From: Nyssa sinensis
Lineage: Eukaryota; Streptophyta; Magnoliopsida; Cornales; Nyssaceae
NCBI GenBank assembly: GCA_008638375.1
Contig: CM018052.1
Location: 7,051,506 to 7,115,505 of the forward strand
Direction: 5' to 3'
DNA: 64,000 nucleotides
The notes beneath the pieces are model-generated. The model had not been told where the DNA came from, did no database searches, and worked only from the letters and a program-made list of their open reading frames with translations. Made by a program: the position numbers and the translations under genes. Positions 10,862 to 23,188 of the stretch are shown piece by piece (the stretch's first letter is position 1; the number at the start of each line of letters is the position of its first letter).

Positions 10862-11409
10862 TGATGCTGCACTTTTTGGCTCACAAGAAATCTGGGGCTC
10901 CGCGACTTGAAGAACACTCAAAAAGGAATCAGAGGGCCACCAGATTGGCTCCGGCAGTAGCCGCTCCGATGCTTAAATCAATAAATTGAATCGAAAAGAC
11001 TGTAATGAAAGCCAAAGAATGAGCATGAAAATAAATCGTACCTGTAGGGTTTAATTTATAGACTGTGGCCTTCCTAAGTTGATTAGGATTTGGAGCCATG
11101 AAAATAGGGATTTGATCATCAGAGATTGCAGTTACCTTGTTGGACATTGTATCAAAATAGAGACAACTAAGTATGGTAGTTTTCTTGTAAAAGACTGTTT
11201 CCTTATTCTCTTCTCGACAGATATTAAGGAAATAATGAGGTTTGAACTATACAGAATTCTCTGAGTGAATATTGTTCGGAGCATGAGATCTGAAGGATAA
11301 GTGCATGAGAGTGCTCTGAAGGCTTCGCCTACTCTAGATGATCGAGTTTTATCAGATCCGTAAGCACACGTGTCTCAAGATGATTGGTGTGTTAGTTTGT
11401 GGTATATTA
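10862..11409 (-). repeat. 3' LTR of element C
   Basis: This 548-bp copy aligns along its whole length with 36694-37240. It starts TGATGCTGCAC; its last bases are GGTATATTA where the partner has GGTATATCA, so the terminal CA has mutated. Confidence 0.92.
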
Positions 11410-11428
11410 GCTACTCCCCCCCCCCCAA
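11410..11428 (-). other. polypurine tract of element C
   Basis: The minus strand reads a run of G followed by AGTAGC immediately before the 3' LTR, the expected site for plus-strand DNA priming. Confidence 0.8.
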
Positions 11429-11612
11429 GCCTTAGTTAAGGCCTAGGGCGTAACTAGGGCTATGGGCTTTATGAAAAGTCACACGTTTTGTCTTTCCACT
11501 TTCCAAGACGTCCGTTTGATGGGTTATTTATTGCGCAGGCGATGCTTGAGAAGCCATCATTATCCTCAACCGTTATGCCAACTCGGCTCGAGGGGCTCAT
11601 ATTTCGAATATG

Positions 11613-11619
11613 TATATAA
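11613..11619 (+). promoter_or_regulatory. TATA box of the antisense gene of element C
   Basis: TATATAA in the context ATGTATATAAAGAGGGG, about 205 bp upstream of the ATG at 11823 on the plus strand. Spacing and context are typical of a plant core promoter. Confidence 0.5.
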
Positions 11620-12534
11620 AGAGGGGGAAAGGACTTTTTACGCCTTTCTTCTGCACTTGCTTCTACTGTATCAGAAACTCTGCCATTGCTGATTGACGTA
11701 TTTTAAAGTTCGAAGCATATCCGTTGCTCATAGCTTTCCTTTCCTTACTTGATTTCAGGTTCGATTTTTAACCCCTTTTACTGTTCTCTCTTCTTTGCTT
11801 AGTCATTTTCCTTTTCTCTGCCATGTCTGGCCCTGGGTCACCCTCTGGTTCAGGAAGTTCTTCTAGGACAATTACTCAATCTCATCTTGTGAACATTCCT
11901 TTCTCTGATAATGCTGAAAATAGGTTGGTAGAGCCCCCTTCTAGTCCGGAGGTTAGGATAGTTAACGCGTTTATGGAATCCCCAAATAGGGTTGGAGAGA
12001 CCTCTGGTCAACCCGCCTGTAGAGAGGAGGGTGAAAGTGCAATCACTGAGAGTATGCTAGAAGAGTTGTAGGAGAAGTACAACCTCTCTTCGAATGTTAC
12101 TTTTAGGGTTCCGGATGCTATAGATCGCCTACGTGACGTTAGAGCAGGAGAAATTTGTGTTTATTTGGCTTAGTTTGAAATGGGACTAACACTCCCTCTT
12201 CCTGACCTTGTAAAACAATTCTTTTGCTGGTTCAACCTTTGCCCTTCAGACCTCAATCTCAATAGTTGGAAACATTTGTTAAGTTTCATAGTGTTAGGGC
12301 ATCTGAACGATATTGACGTGTCCCTTGACTTGATCCGTAACAATATGGATCTAAAATACATGAGGTCGGAAGGCCTCTTTTACATGTCTTTTGCCAGTGG
12401 GTTCAGACCCCTTTCTTCCGTGCCCTTCTCCAACAAGACTTGGAAGAAGTGGTATTTCTTCATAAAAGGAGGATGGGAATATGAAGACTTCCAAGACCAT
12501 TTCTCAACATTTCCTCAAACCACTAGGCCAAAGG

Positions 12535-12619
12535 GTGAGACCCAATTTTTCTTGTGACTGCTTTGATTCTATTTCATGCATTAATTGCTGAGCTGATTAA
12601 CTTTGTGCTTTTTATGCAG
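12535..12619 (+). other. intron 1 of the antisense gene
   Basis: An 85-bp insert with donor AAAGG|GTGAGA and acceptor TTTTATGCAG. Removing it joins exon 1 (phase 1) to a frame reading DKSVWKRPSFTPVLQKQYKK. Confidence 0.65.
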
Positions 12620-13107
12620 ATAAGAGTGTGTGGAAGAGGCCTAGCTTTACTCCCGTGCTCCAGAAGCAATACAAAAAGCTCTTACAAACCAGCAACCGAG
12701 ATCATTCTGTCATCGTCAATCCTGAGAACTTGATGGCTGCTAAGAGCCGTGTAGAGAAGCTGACGAAGGGTCTAATGGCTAGGTAGGAGACTGAGCCATC
12801 TTCATCTACAGCAGTGGGGGAGGCTTCTTCCCTAGTAGACCCTCCCTTCCAAACAAAAAGGAGGAGGTTAATCTCGAACTCTCCTGAACCTACCGAGGGG
12901 GAGAGGGAGGAACCTTTCCCTATTTCCATGGTCCCCCCAGTCCCAACCAACCAAACGGACAAGGGGGTGTCAGTTTCAGTGGCCCTTGGTGCTGTTAACC
13001 AATCGGCCAAGAAGGTTTTGAGGGACTTTTGGGCCAAAGGCTCCCTCAAACTTAAGCTACAAAAGCTAGAGAAGCTTCTAGCTGATCTGGCTTCTCTTCG
13101 AGTCAAA

Positions 13108-13191
13108 GTAAGTTCTTCGGGTCCCCATTTCTTTTCCCTTTTTCTAAGTGCTTTTAACTGGAGACTAAACTGCTTGTTTTGTATATTGCAG
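13108..13191 (+). other. intron 2 of the antisense gene
   Basis: An 84-bp insert with donor CAAA|GTAAGT and acceptor TATATTGCAG. Phase 0 join gives LRVK|TLYTLSALTEV. Confidence 0.7.
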
Positions 13192-13707
13192 ACCTTGTAC
13201 ACCCTCTCTGCTCTAACGGAGGTCTCTCCAGCTTCAGAGGAAGTTGACAAGCTCCAGGCTGAGCTGGACGAGGTTAGGCTTCAGCTTGGCCCTGCTAAGT
13301 CTAAGGCTCACAAAGCTGTGGAGAGGCTGAAGTAGTCCCAAAATTCTCTGGCCGTCATTGAGTCAGAGAAGAATCTTCGTTTTCAGGAGGCAAAGAGACT
13401 TTAGAGGGAGATGGACGGCATGCGGTACCTTTATTACCAAAAGCTTGAGGACGCAGTTGAGCAAGCCAAGCTAAGGAATGAGACAGAAATGAAGATGGAA
13501 CTTGAAGGGATGGCCAACAACCTGATCATGTTTGGCTTCAACAATTTCTGATCCAAGTTCCTTGCCAAATTTCCTGATTTCAATATATCTTCAATTGTGC
13601 CACCTGGGGTTGATCCTCCTGAAGCTGCTGTTCCGAGCGGAGTGGTTGATGTCCCTCCTGCAGATCCTTCCCCAGCTGATGAGCCTGTTCTTGCTGATCA
13701 GGCTTAG

Positions 13708-14530
13708 AATATGTATATTCTACTATTTTTGAATCTCCAACGCACTAGACTATAATTGTTTAATGAAATAGGCTTTTAGATGTTTTTGTCCTTTTCTTTC
13801 ATGTGGATTCCTGATTGACCCATCGTAGTCTTGAGTTACACTGCTCTATAGTATATCAGTCCTTCCAATTTATGGTTGATATGTAAATTATGGCAAGTAA
13901 AATTGTTTTGGAGCTCATCAGACCAGTTCTTTTATTGTCAGTAGTTGTCTTCCGAGCTGCATTACTTGCAATAAAATAGTGATTGAAGATTAACTCTGAC
14001 TGCCTCGTCATCTTAGAATAAGATAGGAAAGAAATTTTAATCAGATGAGTAGGGATCTGATATTGATCTTGTATCACATGTAGCGGAAGGAAATTCTAAA
14101 GGATTCTGAGGTGGATTGTTCTGAACCAAAGACTTGTAGTAATAACTGGGTGTCTTGTGACCATCACTCCGATGATTGAAACTTCTGCTTCTAAGTCTCC
14201 AAGACCAGGACTAAGATACATTAGAGCTGATGGTCTTTTGTTATACACGTGGCCTGTCAAGGGTCAATGGAATGGCCAAGACTGGAAGGTCTGTATATCG
14301 CATAGAGGGCCTGTGTATTAAGATGGACCATACTCTGCTTATTTCATCATCTTAGAAGCTTTAGCACTTAACTAAGGCTGTACATTTGGAGAAATCCTGC
14401 ATCCAGTCTTTTGGTATTCCGAGAGGACGGTTTTATGCGTCATTTATTTATACAACTGTCTTTTGGGTTTTCGAGGCCATCCTTTCCCTTAACCATTGCG
14501 ATGGTCCAGATGGATGGCTTTGGGACTTCA
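13708..14530. other. 3' region of element C, no gene recognised
   Basis: Follows the antisense gene. It contains AATGAAATA near 13763, a possible polyadenylation context, and no reading frame I can recognise. Confidence 0.5.
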
Positions 14531-14536
14531 AGGGTC

Positions 14537-14544
14537 TATATATA
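14537..14544 (+). promoter_or_regulatory. possible second antisense promoter (TATA)
   Basis: TATATATA in GGTCTATATATATGAGAAAG. The context parallels the TATA box at 11613 (TATA, short purine run, then C/T-rich leader), so a second plus-strand transcription unit may start near 14570. Confidence 0.3.
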
Positions 14545-14639
14545 TGAGAAAGGGGCATGCTGTTGCGCCCTAATCTTTTTGCTTATTGCTTCCAAACTGT
14601 TTTCCCATCGGAGGGAATCGAATGTCTTTAGAAGCTGCT

Positions 14640-15260
14640 GTTTGTTCGGAGATGATTGACGATCTTCAATCCGAGTTGGGAATGATTAAACTGGTTGAGA
14701 ATTATCCACCCCTTTGATTCAGTCTCCAAGGAAGGATTCGAGGAGGCGAAGATCTTCTTGTCCATCTTAGCATCTGGTCGAGATCTCTCTATTTGGAGGT
14801 GGACCCTTCTTGATTCAACCGAGGCCTGGAGTATTGGTGATGAAGACGAAGGTGGGATACCTCCTCTCCTTTGTGTCTTGGCAGAGACCCTTGCTTAAGC
14901 TGGCTTGGGTGTCGTGCCAAATTCAAGGAAAACAAAGGTGGAGAATGGAGGTTTCCTGAGACCCAGAGCCCTCATCCTTCGTTGGTATTGATGCCAGTGA
15001 CAGTGATGATGAAATGGCTTAGGTACGATGCAGATTGGGGTTCAGGGTTCCTTCTTTTCAAATGGAAGCCGGTGACGGTGGTAATGGTGGTTTGGAACTC
15101 TAGTCCCTTTCCCCTATACCGGAAGGATTCGAGGAAGAAAGCTATGCTGTTGCAAAACAAAACGATGTCTTGCCTGAAATTGTAGTAGCTTCTGTGTATT
15201 TGTTTCCTTTCCAGTCTTCTTGTATCGATGTAAATTTTATGGATTATCAATAAAATTGGA
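14640..15260 (+). other. possible second antisense transcription unit, unrecognised
   Basis: Downstream of the TATA at 14537 the plus strand has broken frames with a protein-like look (EGFEEAKIFLSILASGRD near 14725; IPEGFEEESYAVAKQNDV near 15115), ending before AATAAA at 15249. Two related EGFEE segments suggest an acidic repeat-like protein. No family is recognised and stops interrupt every frame; it may be non-coding. Confidence 0.25.
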
Positions 15261-15639
15261 TCCCTTTTCTTTCATCCTGATGTACCTTTTGATTGGATGT
15301 GTTCTTTTGGAGTTAAAACACCTTTCTGAACACTGCTGATAATTTCTTTTCACCAATAGTTCTATTTGTATGCTCTGGGAGTAGACCAAAGAAACATAAC
15401 ACTTACGCTTTGAACTGAAGTACTCTGAGCTGCTGTAGATGCTAAGTCAATTTAGTACTGTAGTGCTGTTGCTCGGTGGTACATAAGCCAAGTAATCTAA
15501 GAATCAGCTCTGAGGGTCTGCCGATCCAGGAAACGTGTGTAAATAATAGTAGTTGGAAAGTAGTTGAAAATATCAGAACTTTTATCTTTAGATGGACTGG
15601 ATCATTAAGTTTGTACTTTTAACGGACTAGACCATGCGG

Positions 15640-16065
15640 TCTGTACATTTAAAGATAGACCAACTCTGAAGGTCTGTGCATTTAGAGATGGACCAGACTC
15701 TGAAAGTCTGTGCATTTAGAGATGGACCAGACTCGGAGGTCTGTGCATTTAGAGATGGACCAGACTCTGAAAGTCTGTGCATTTAGAGATGGACCAGACT
15801 CGGAAGGTCTGTGCATTTAGAGATGGACCAGACTCTGAAAGTCTGTGCATTTAGAGATGGACCAGACTCGGAAGGTCTGTGCATTTAGAGATGGACCAGA
15901 CTCGGAGGTCTGTGCATTTAGAAATGGACTAGACTCGGAAGGTCTGTGCATTTAGAGATGGACTAAACTCGGAGGTCTGTGCATTTAGAGATGGACCAAA
16001 CTCTGAAGGTCTGTGCATTTAGAGATGGACCATACTCAGAGGTTTGTGCATTTAAAGATGAACAT
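15640..16065. repeat. 34-bp minisatellite in the 3' region of element C
   Basis: About 12 units of 33-35 bp with the core GATGGACCAGACTC and GGTCTGTGCATTTAGA. Each unit contains the dyad CAGAC...GTCTG, so every unit can form a small hairpin. It lies just downstream of the integrase stop on the minus strand; outer units near 15600 and 16060 are degenerate. Confidence 0.9.
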
Positions 16066-16097
16066 CTTATGGAGGTATTAAAAATGAAAAAAAACCT

Positions 16098-16800
16098 TTA
16101 TTGATAATACTTCCGTAAATGTTCTACTTTCCATGATCTAGGAATAGGTTTCCCAGTCATGTCCTCTAGCCAATAAGTGGTAGGCCTAACAATCTTTGTC
16201 ACTCTGTAGGGGCCTTCCCAGTTGGGTGACAACTTTCCCATAGTGGGATCCTTGGTGTTTGGAAAATCCGTTCTTAAGACAAGGTCTCCAACTTGAAAGC
16301 TGACCATCCTAAGCCCCACTTTGGAGTTGTTGGCCATTCTCTGCTGATAGGCTTCCATCCTGATCCAGGCTTGATCCCTTTTTTCTTCAAGCAAATCCAA
16401 ATTTTCTACAAGCTGCTGATCATTGGACTCTTGTTCGAAGGCTTCAGTCCTTAAGGTTGGCATACCGATCTCCACGGGGATTATTGCTTCTGTACCGTAG
16501 GCAAGTGAGAAGGGAGTTTCAGTGGTGGGAGTTCTTCTGGTTGTTTTGTAAGCCCAAAGAACCCCAGGAAGTTCTTCTGCCCACCTTCCTTTGGCTTGCT
16601 CCAACCTTTTCTTTAGTGTGCATCAAGGATTGTTCGGTTGGTGACCATGCTTGCCCATTTGCTTGCGGATAGCCTGGAGAAGCAAAATGTTGTCTGATGT
16701 TGAGATTTTCACAAAATTTTTTGAAGACTTTTCCAGTGAACTGCGTCCCATTATCAGAGATGATTACGCGTGGTATACCGAACCTGTAGACAATTGTCAC
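16098..16800 (-). pseudogene. int: integrase C-terminal half of element C
   Basis: The minus strand continues the integrase frame cut by element A: YRFGIPRVIISDNGTQF holds the second catalytic Asp, then GYPQANGQ. A frameshifted stretch at 16600-16640 hides the part with the catalytic Glu. The frame recovers at QAKGRWAEELPGVLWAYKTT and ends with a C-terminal domain (WEGPYRVTKI) and stop at 16098. The upstream half is at 31591-32140. Confidence 0.88.
16790..16794 (+). repeat. target-site duplication of element A (left copy)
   Basis: ACAAT, repeated at 31591-31595. Confidence 0.92.
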
Positions 16801-17299
16801 GTCCCGAAAACCACCCTATGTGGATCTCGTGTCGCGGGGCCGACCCGAAGGCTGTCCCTACTTTTCCCATTCCTGTATCATAGTACTAATATGCAATGTA
16901 CTAAAAATCTTAAACAATGAACAGCGGAAGTCTTTATCAATTACAGTAATCCAGCGGAAGTCTTTTAAATAGTTTAAACAGTGGAAGTCTATTAAATACA
17001 TGACATAGTTCTACATAAGACAAAATGAGAACTAAACGTAACCAGCACCCGGGGGTGGTGAATACATGGGAGAACTAACATAGACTGATACCGTACATCA
17101 AAATATCCCCCTACGCTCTCAGACTCCTACTGGGGTCTCGCAGCGTCATCACCTGAAATGGGGGTAAGTGGGGTGGAATGAGCTACAAAGCTCAGTAAGT
17201 AAATGCAAATCTCCAAAACTGGTATCGATGATCAATGAATCCATGAATAAGATTATGATAGCCAATCATAAGAATAAGATACTGTGATAGCCAATGGAA

Positions 17300-17374
17300 C
17301 AATTGCCATGAGGGCCAATGAATACAATTGCCACGAGGGCCAATGGATACAATTGCCATGAGGGCCAATGAACA
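17300..17374. repeat. 25-bp tandem repeat in the LTR of A
   Basis: Three units of CAATTGCCACGAGGGCCAAT plus five bases; the same array is at 29172-29245 in the other LTR. Confidence 0.85.
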
Positions 17375-17405
17375 GTAACCACAATACACAATCAGAAGTA
17401 TTGGG

Positions 17406-17410
17406 TATAA
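17406..17410 (+). repeat. target-site duplication of S2 (left copy)
   Basis: TATAA; the right copy is 21013-21017. The other LTR of A has a single TATAA at the matching place (near 29277), an empty-site control. Confidence 0.93.
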
Positions 17411-20400
17411 TGTCACGACCCGAAACCCACCCTCTGCGGATTATCGGATCGCGATCGCCTCCCCGAAACCCGAAGGCCCCGAGACAAGGCTCGAATCTGC
17501 AGCGGTACCGAATAGATGTGCTACACATGATTGCGGAAGCGTGAAAAACTTTTTCTTTTCTTTTCTCATTTTTAAATTATGCACATCTGTTCGATACTGT
17601 TGTTCCATACATAGCATACATGGTTACACATTCAGAGTATAACTAAGACTTAAAAACTTCATACATTAATATAATACATATTCGGTTGCCCTGAGGGCTT
17701 ATTACATATTCTTACTCTGTCTATTAATACAAAAGTACTACTAGTGTTAATAAGTTCTTCAAAAAAAACTACTTAACAGATCCTTCCAAAAACAGCTAGA
17801 CTCATTGTTGTAGTCCTTAAGACCCTGTCTGCTGCATCACCTGAAATGGGGGTCCGAACAGAGTCCGGGTAAGCTAATCTAAGCTTGTGAGAAATTTCAG
17901 TGTTCGTCATGGGGTTTTCAATTAGCAGTGGTTTTTAGTACATAAAAGTTGTAAAACATTCACTGCCAATTGCTTATACAATTTAGAATACAAGGTACAT
18001 ACATTCTTAAAACAGATAGCTTTGAAACATTTAAAGTATTCAAGCTAAACTCGTACTTTGATAAATAGAGTATATAACTCAAAACATATGCATTTCAAAT
18101 AGCTTGGAAACATTAAAGTATTCAAGCAAAACTTGTACTTCATCAGATAAAGTATATAAACTTTAAATCACATAATTATGTATTTGAAAATGAGGGTAAA
18201 ACCTGCTTCATTTCCAAAATCACTTGTCATCTTTTCTCTTTAATTAGGTGGAATCTGTTTCGAACCAGACTCCCATTTTACTGCCAATACTGTCGATCTC
18301 ATTTGCCTGGGGGATTAGATCCTGCTACCGGGCATTTACTGTTGAATCCCGAAGGATTTCAACGTCACATGGGGTGGTACTTAGTACCATTTATCTTGTA
18401 AAACATTTATCACATAACTTCTTCAATAGATACTTTCATGAATATATTTAAAACATGAAATGTATAATTTCTACAATAGGACTTCAAATACTTGTAACTA
18501 TCAAATTCAGGATATTTAACATAATTTGGCATTTAAAACTTTAGACATGCTGAAATATGTTTTAAGAAAACTATGATAAATACCAATCACTGAGCATGTC
18601 ATATAGAGTTATAAAACAGTACAATTAAAAGCTGAATCATGTAAATACTGAATTTGAACTTCAAATACTTCATATCTTAAAACTTTTTCAAATCCATGGA
18701 GTTAAATCTCCAATTCAAACACAGGGTTACTCACCTTGATTCTTTAGGGTTAGTGCTAAAAATGCGCTTTCCCACTTTCCTTGTAGTTCCTAAGAACAAT
18801 TCATAAACATCTCATCAACTTCACATTCATTGTAATATTATCTTGATATTCCTTAACTTATGCTTAAACCGTATTAGATCCCTAAACGATTCCACAATTT
18901 CATAGGTACTTAATTTAACTCGTACTTGTAACCTATGACATAATTTAAAGTGTTAGAAATTGAATTTATTTCAATTTATACTCTTCTGGGAGTTCCATTA
19001 ACTTTAATTTAAAGTTATTTATTTGGCATGTTTACGTGTCTTTATTTTTTCGGGACCCCGTTTCGTGTTGTGGACCTCACCATTGGACTCAGAAGGTCCA
19101 AGATAGTAAGAATATACTAATAACTTGTAAATTTTGGTCAAGGGGTACTTTGGTCATTTACCCCTTACGTGTATTTATTTTTTCGGGCCCTGTCTCGTAA
19201 AACGGACCCTACCATTGATCTCAGAATGTCCAAAATAGTAAAATTACACTATTCATATGCTTAATTTGGACTTCGTTTGCTTTATTTATGCCACAAGGGC
19301 AAAATAGTAATTTAACCTTATTTATTAAATAATTAAATTAATTATTTAATTATTTAATTATTTTTTCAGGGGTCTAAATGCATAATTTTTCCCTCAGTTG
19401 GGCCTCAGTATAATTCTTCTAAAGCCCAGGGGTCAATCCGTAATAACCAAAAGTATTGGTTTATTTTATTTTAATTAATTTAGAAAAACCAAAGGGTTCA
19501 GTTAAAATATAAGTGAACCGGTCTGGTTCAGTTGTAACCCAACCGGTCTATCCGATTTATTACATGTGATGACGTCAGCCCTAGATCTCATTTAATTTAA
19601 ACCGACACTCAAAACGGCGTCGTTGCATTTAATCGGTGGCAAGCCCAGAGGCTGCCACCTGTCCGAGTCGACTCAGTCTCATTCAAAGGCCGAGTTGACC
19701 TGTCTTCTTCTTCCCCACTTCGACTGACTGAAAACCCTAGTTGTAGTCTTCCTTTTTTCTCTATTTCGTGGGTTTCTACTCAGCCAACCTCTACTGTTTC
19801 GGTCCCAAATTATTCCTAAGACACAACCAACTGATTTGGCATTCATTTGAGGCTTCGAATATGGTTCAATCGTTAGGTTTAAGTTATGATAACCCGAACT
19901 GTAGGTCGGTCATACATGCTTATTTCTAGGCCAAAACCCTTGGGGTTTGTTTCTTTATGATCTATTTTCCATGTAGTTTAAATTTCCATTTTCATATACT
20001 CGTTTAGATGGGGTTTCGAAAGGTTGGTCTCCACACCCGTATCCTGCAACTGATTATTTGAGGGTTAGTTTTTGAGCTTTTTGATCGCGGTCATGAGTTT
20101 TTATAACCCTCATAACTTCTTCTTGAAGCCTTGATAAGCCAAGACAAGTTTAAAGGAAGTCGATTCAGACCTGCCATGGGCAAGGTCTTTAATGGCTGTC
20201 TCAACTGGGTTCTGTGTTTTTTGGTGTTTTGAAGCTCAAAATCCATAGGTAAACAAGTCTAAATATGTTCTATATATCATATATATAAAATGGAAGCTTT
20301 AAATCAGTTTATACTTAGAGAAATTCTAGAGAGAGAATTTAGAAGTTTTGGTGAGTTTACCTTTCACCACTGATTTCTCTTTCTTTCTTGCTCTAAAACC

Positions 20401-21012
20401 CTTCTTCTCTTCTTCTCAGGTTCCCTTCCTTTGGTTTCTTTCGTGAGAGAACAACATGCTTTGCATGTTTTGGGTTTGTCTTATAAAGGAAGAAACCGAC
20501 TTCTCTCTCTCCTCATTTTCTCTCTCTACTGTTCTCTCTCTCTTCTTTCTGATTGTAGCCCTACACTAGCCCTCACTTCTCATCAATTTTGTTTTTTCTC
20601 TTTTCCACTTTACATTAAATTTTTGTAAGATATTTCATATATATATATATACATATAATATAATACACACACTTACATGTGAAGAAACACACACTAGCCG
20701 ACACACACACACACACTGCACTGTTCATATATGTATATAATTTATATATATATATCCTCCCTTGTACACATGTATTTATATATATACATATTTATACACA
20801 TTTTATAATATACACACACAATACACCATAATGTGTGCATATGTGTGTTTATTTATATTTAATTTTAACAATTAAATATATTCTAACTTTTTACATTAAT
20901 TAATTATTTAATTAATCAATTTTCCTCTTTAGTGTAAATACCTTTACACAATTTATTTCATTGTCTCATAATGCGTGCCACATGACCCGGTATCCCGGGT
21001 CAGGATATCACA
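17411..21012 (-). mobile_element. solo LTR S2 (3.6 kb), sense on minus strand
   Basis: The plus strand starts TGTCACGACCCG and ends CAGGATATCACA, flanked by TATAA on both sides, with no internal region. It is related to S1 in the opposite orientation. On the minus strand the shared signals are donor GAAAG|GTAAAC at 20360, acceptor GTTCTTAG at 18790, exon 18789-18735, donor CAAG|GTGAGTAA at 18734 and acceptor CCCATTTCAG ending at 17841. The U3 end (20640-20940) is TA-rich. No protein gene is visible. Confidence 0.93.
18735..18789 (-). other. candidate leader exon in LTR S2
   Basis: A 55-nt counterpart of 9159-9213 with near-identical sequence, flanked by the same acceptor and donor words. Conservation of both borders in two independent insertions is the support. 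Confidence 0.45.
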
Positions 21013-23186
21013 TATAATATCAATATGAATAAATTCAATGATAATATAATAACGATAAAGTACTGCCACAATGAACTGATCACAATCAAATCAATCAATG
21101 CAAGTCTTTCGAGACTCGAAGAATCATAAGGAATAATACCATTCAACAATCAAGTTCTTTCAGCCATATGAGATGCTTTTATTTTGTAACATGCCAGTGA
21201 ATTTGCAAATGCAATGCCAGTGAAAATGCAATGAGATGCCAATGATCATGCCAGTCAATTGCCGATGGAAAGCCTTCGAGGAATTCATTCCTGCCACCTG
21301 TCCATTCATGGACTTGACCCTTAGGTCTCCAGTCAATACAGAAGCATCGGATGGATGTTATGACTGAGCACAAATCCGGTATTCATAATGTATCATGATC
21401 ATTCGTGATTCCATAGAAGTATAAAATGGAATATCATAGATTCAATGAAAACATAACAGTACGCCTTTCAAGGCATAGTTCAACATGATAACAATGATAT
21501 AACAGTCAACCAATGTCCACAAGATAGAACAATATCACATTGTGGATAGCAATAACATGAGGTACTTTCAAGGCACAATGAAACATGACAACAATGATAC
21601 ATCGGCCAATCAAATGTCCACAAGATAGGAAAATATCGAATTGTGGAACACAAGTATATCAATACATTCAAGAGTACGAGTTTGGCAGTAAAAGAATAAA
21701 CTTGGCTTGTGGAAACACCACATGTAAGAGAGAGTGATCCACTTACCTCTATCGTGATTCTAGATCAGGAATCTGTGAGTGTACCCTTGCCTTTCGAGTT
21801 CCCTATATATCAGTGAATACGTTTTAGAATAAATGCTATTCATCAAATTTTATGCCTTTCTATCATAAGTATTTCAAATACTAATTTAGACTTTACCATT
21901 GAGTCCGGAATGCCAAAGAAAGTCGGTTTAGGCTTTCGCGGAATTCCATTTGGACTTTTGTACTAAAAAGGGCAAAATAGTCATTTTGCACTTTTACGGT
22001 ATTTTATCCTTCGGGGTCCCATCTCGTAAAACGGACCCCACCATTGGACTCAGAACGTCCGACATAATAAATTTTTACTATTCATTTACCCCGTTTGGAC
22101 TTCGTTTGACCCATATTTGAAATAGGGGTATTTTTGTAAAATTAATATTTTATTAATTTCCTGTTTGGGCCTTAGTGGGATTTCTTAAAACATTTGGGGC
22201 CGGTTCATAAATTCCAAAACCTGCGGTCTGAACCAGTTGGTTCAGGACTAGAAACCCTAAACCGGTCTCCCCCTCCCCTGAACCAAACGGTTCAGTTTAA
22301 CTCAAGAACCGGATTCCAATATCCTGGTTCCTATCCTTATCCGTGGTTGGAATAAGCCCAAACCCAATTTTTATTTCCTATCCCCATAGCCAAACAAGCC
22401 CAATTCATTTAAATTTTAAACGTAAAACGACACAGTTTCATGCCCCATTTCATATCCGGTCGGGTACCGACCCGATCCAAACCCAAACCCGGATCATTTT
22501 AACCCGGTAGCCCCCATGACTTCACGGTCATCTTCCCCGAGAGTCCGGTAGGGTTCCGGTGGTGAACAGTCACCTTCTCCGGTGACGGCCACCGGAATTC
22601 GACCACTTTTCAACCTGTTTTAAACGCCATTTTCTTCCTTTCTTCCCAAGGATCCCAACCCTAGCCTTAGTTTTCATCAAGACCCTCCCCATCTTTACGA
22701 ATATGAGGTTTAAGGGCTCGGCCCGATTTTTCGGTGACCTGTATTTTTTCCATTTTCGTGACTTTTGAGTACTGTTTTGGCCCTAATCCGTTTCAAATGG
22801 TTTTCTGCACTTCTAAGGATCATTTTTCAAGACTTAAAACAAACTTTAACCAAGATTTTTCATGAAACCCGAAATTATCCTAAGGCCTGCAACTCCATTT
22901 TTCTACCAGGTTTCTTAACCATTTAACCTCATTCTTTTTGCAATAAATCCCATATTTCATGCTGATTTAGACCCTACATTCAAATTAATTCGAATCATGC
23001 TATAAAACTTTGAAACAGAAACAGTGGCTCACCTTGGTTTTCCTGTTTGCTCACGGTGACCCCCTTCAAGCCCTTCTATTTCTGAACCAATCTTCCTCTC
23101 TTCTTCTCCCCTTCAGTTCCTGACTTTTCCATTGATTTCTTTTTCTCCCGAGAGTGAGAGACCATATGCATGAAATAAGCTTTTTC

Positions 23187-23188
<2 letters not shown>

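Larger units (their letters stand above)
11823..13707 (+). pseudogene. antisense additional ORF (Transposase_28-like), three exons, decayed
   Basis: Plus-strand gene opposite to the gag-pol of element C. Exons 11823-12534, 12620-13107 and 13192-13707 keep one frame through two introns with GTGAG/GCAG and GTAAGT/GCAG borders, giving about 571 codons ending at TAG 13705. Exon 1 has a Ser/Gly/Pro-rich start (MSGPGSPSGSGSSS), then a globular part with LPLPDLVKQFFCWF, LNSWKHLLSF and KWYFFIKGGW. This pattern is that of the plant family called putative gypsy-type transposon protein (Transposase_28). Exons 2-3 carry a basic patch (KRRRL), a predicted coiled coil (about 13240-13530; VDKLQAELDEVRLQ) and a Pro/Ala/Asp-rich tail. 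In-frame stops at 12069, 12171, 12784, 13333 and 13402 are TAG, and one at 13549 is TGA. Such antisense ORFs are known in Tat elements; their function is unknown. Confidence 0.75.

Noticed and set aside
10747..10989. 80-codon plus frame crossing the B/C junction
   Set aside because: It starts in the protease of B and runs into the C LTR; the C-terminal half is LTR sequence, not protein.
12702..13250. 182-codon minus-strand frame
   Set aside because: It is the mirror of the antisense gene's exons 2-3, which have splice borders and coiled-coil periodicity on the plus strand; the minus frame ignores the introns and shows no family.
14411..15185. Host gene between the element C LTR and its integrase
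   Set aside because: It lies inside element C by the LTR/target-duplication boundaries and its frames are broken; kept as a possible second antisense unit only.
15640..16065. CRISPR-like array
   Set aside because: Units are contiguous tandem repeats without unique spacers, in a plant transposon; a minisatellite explains them.
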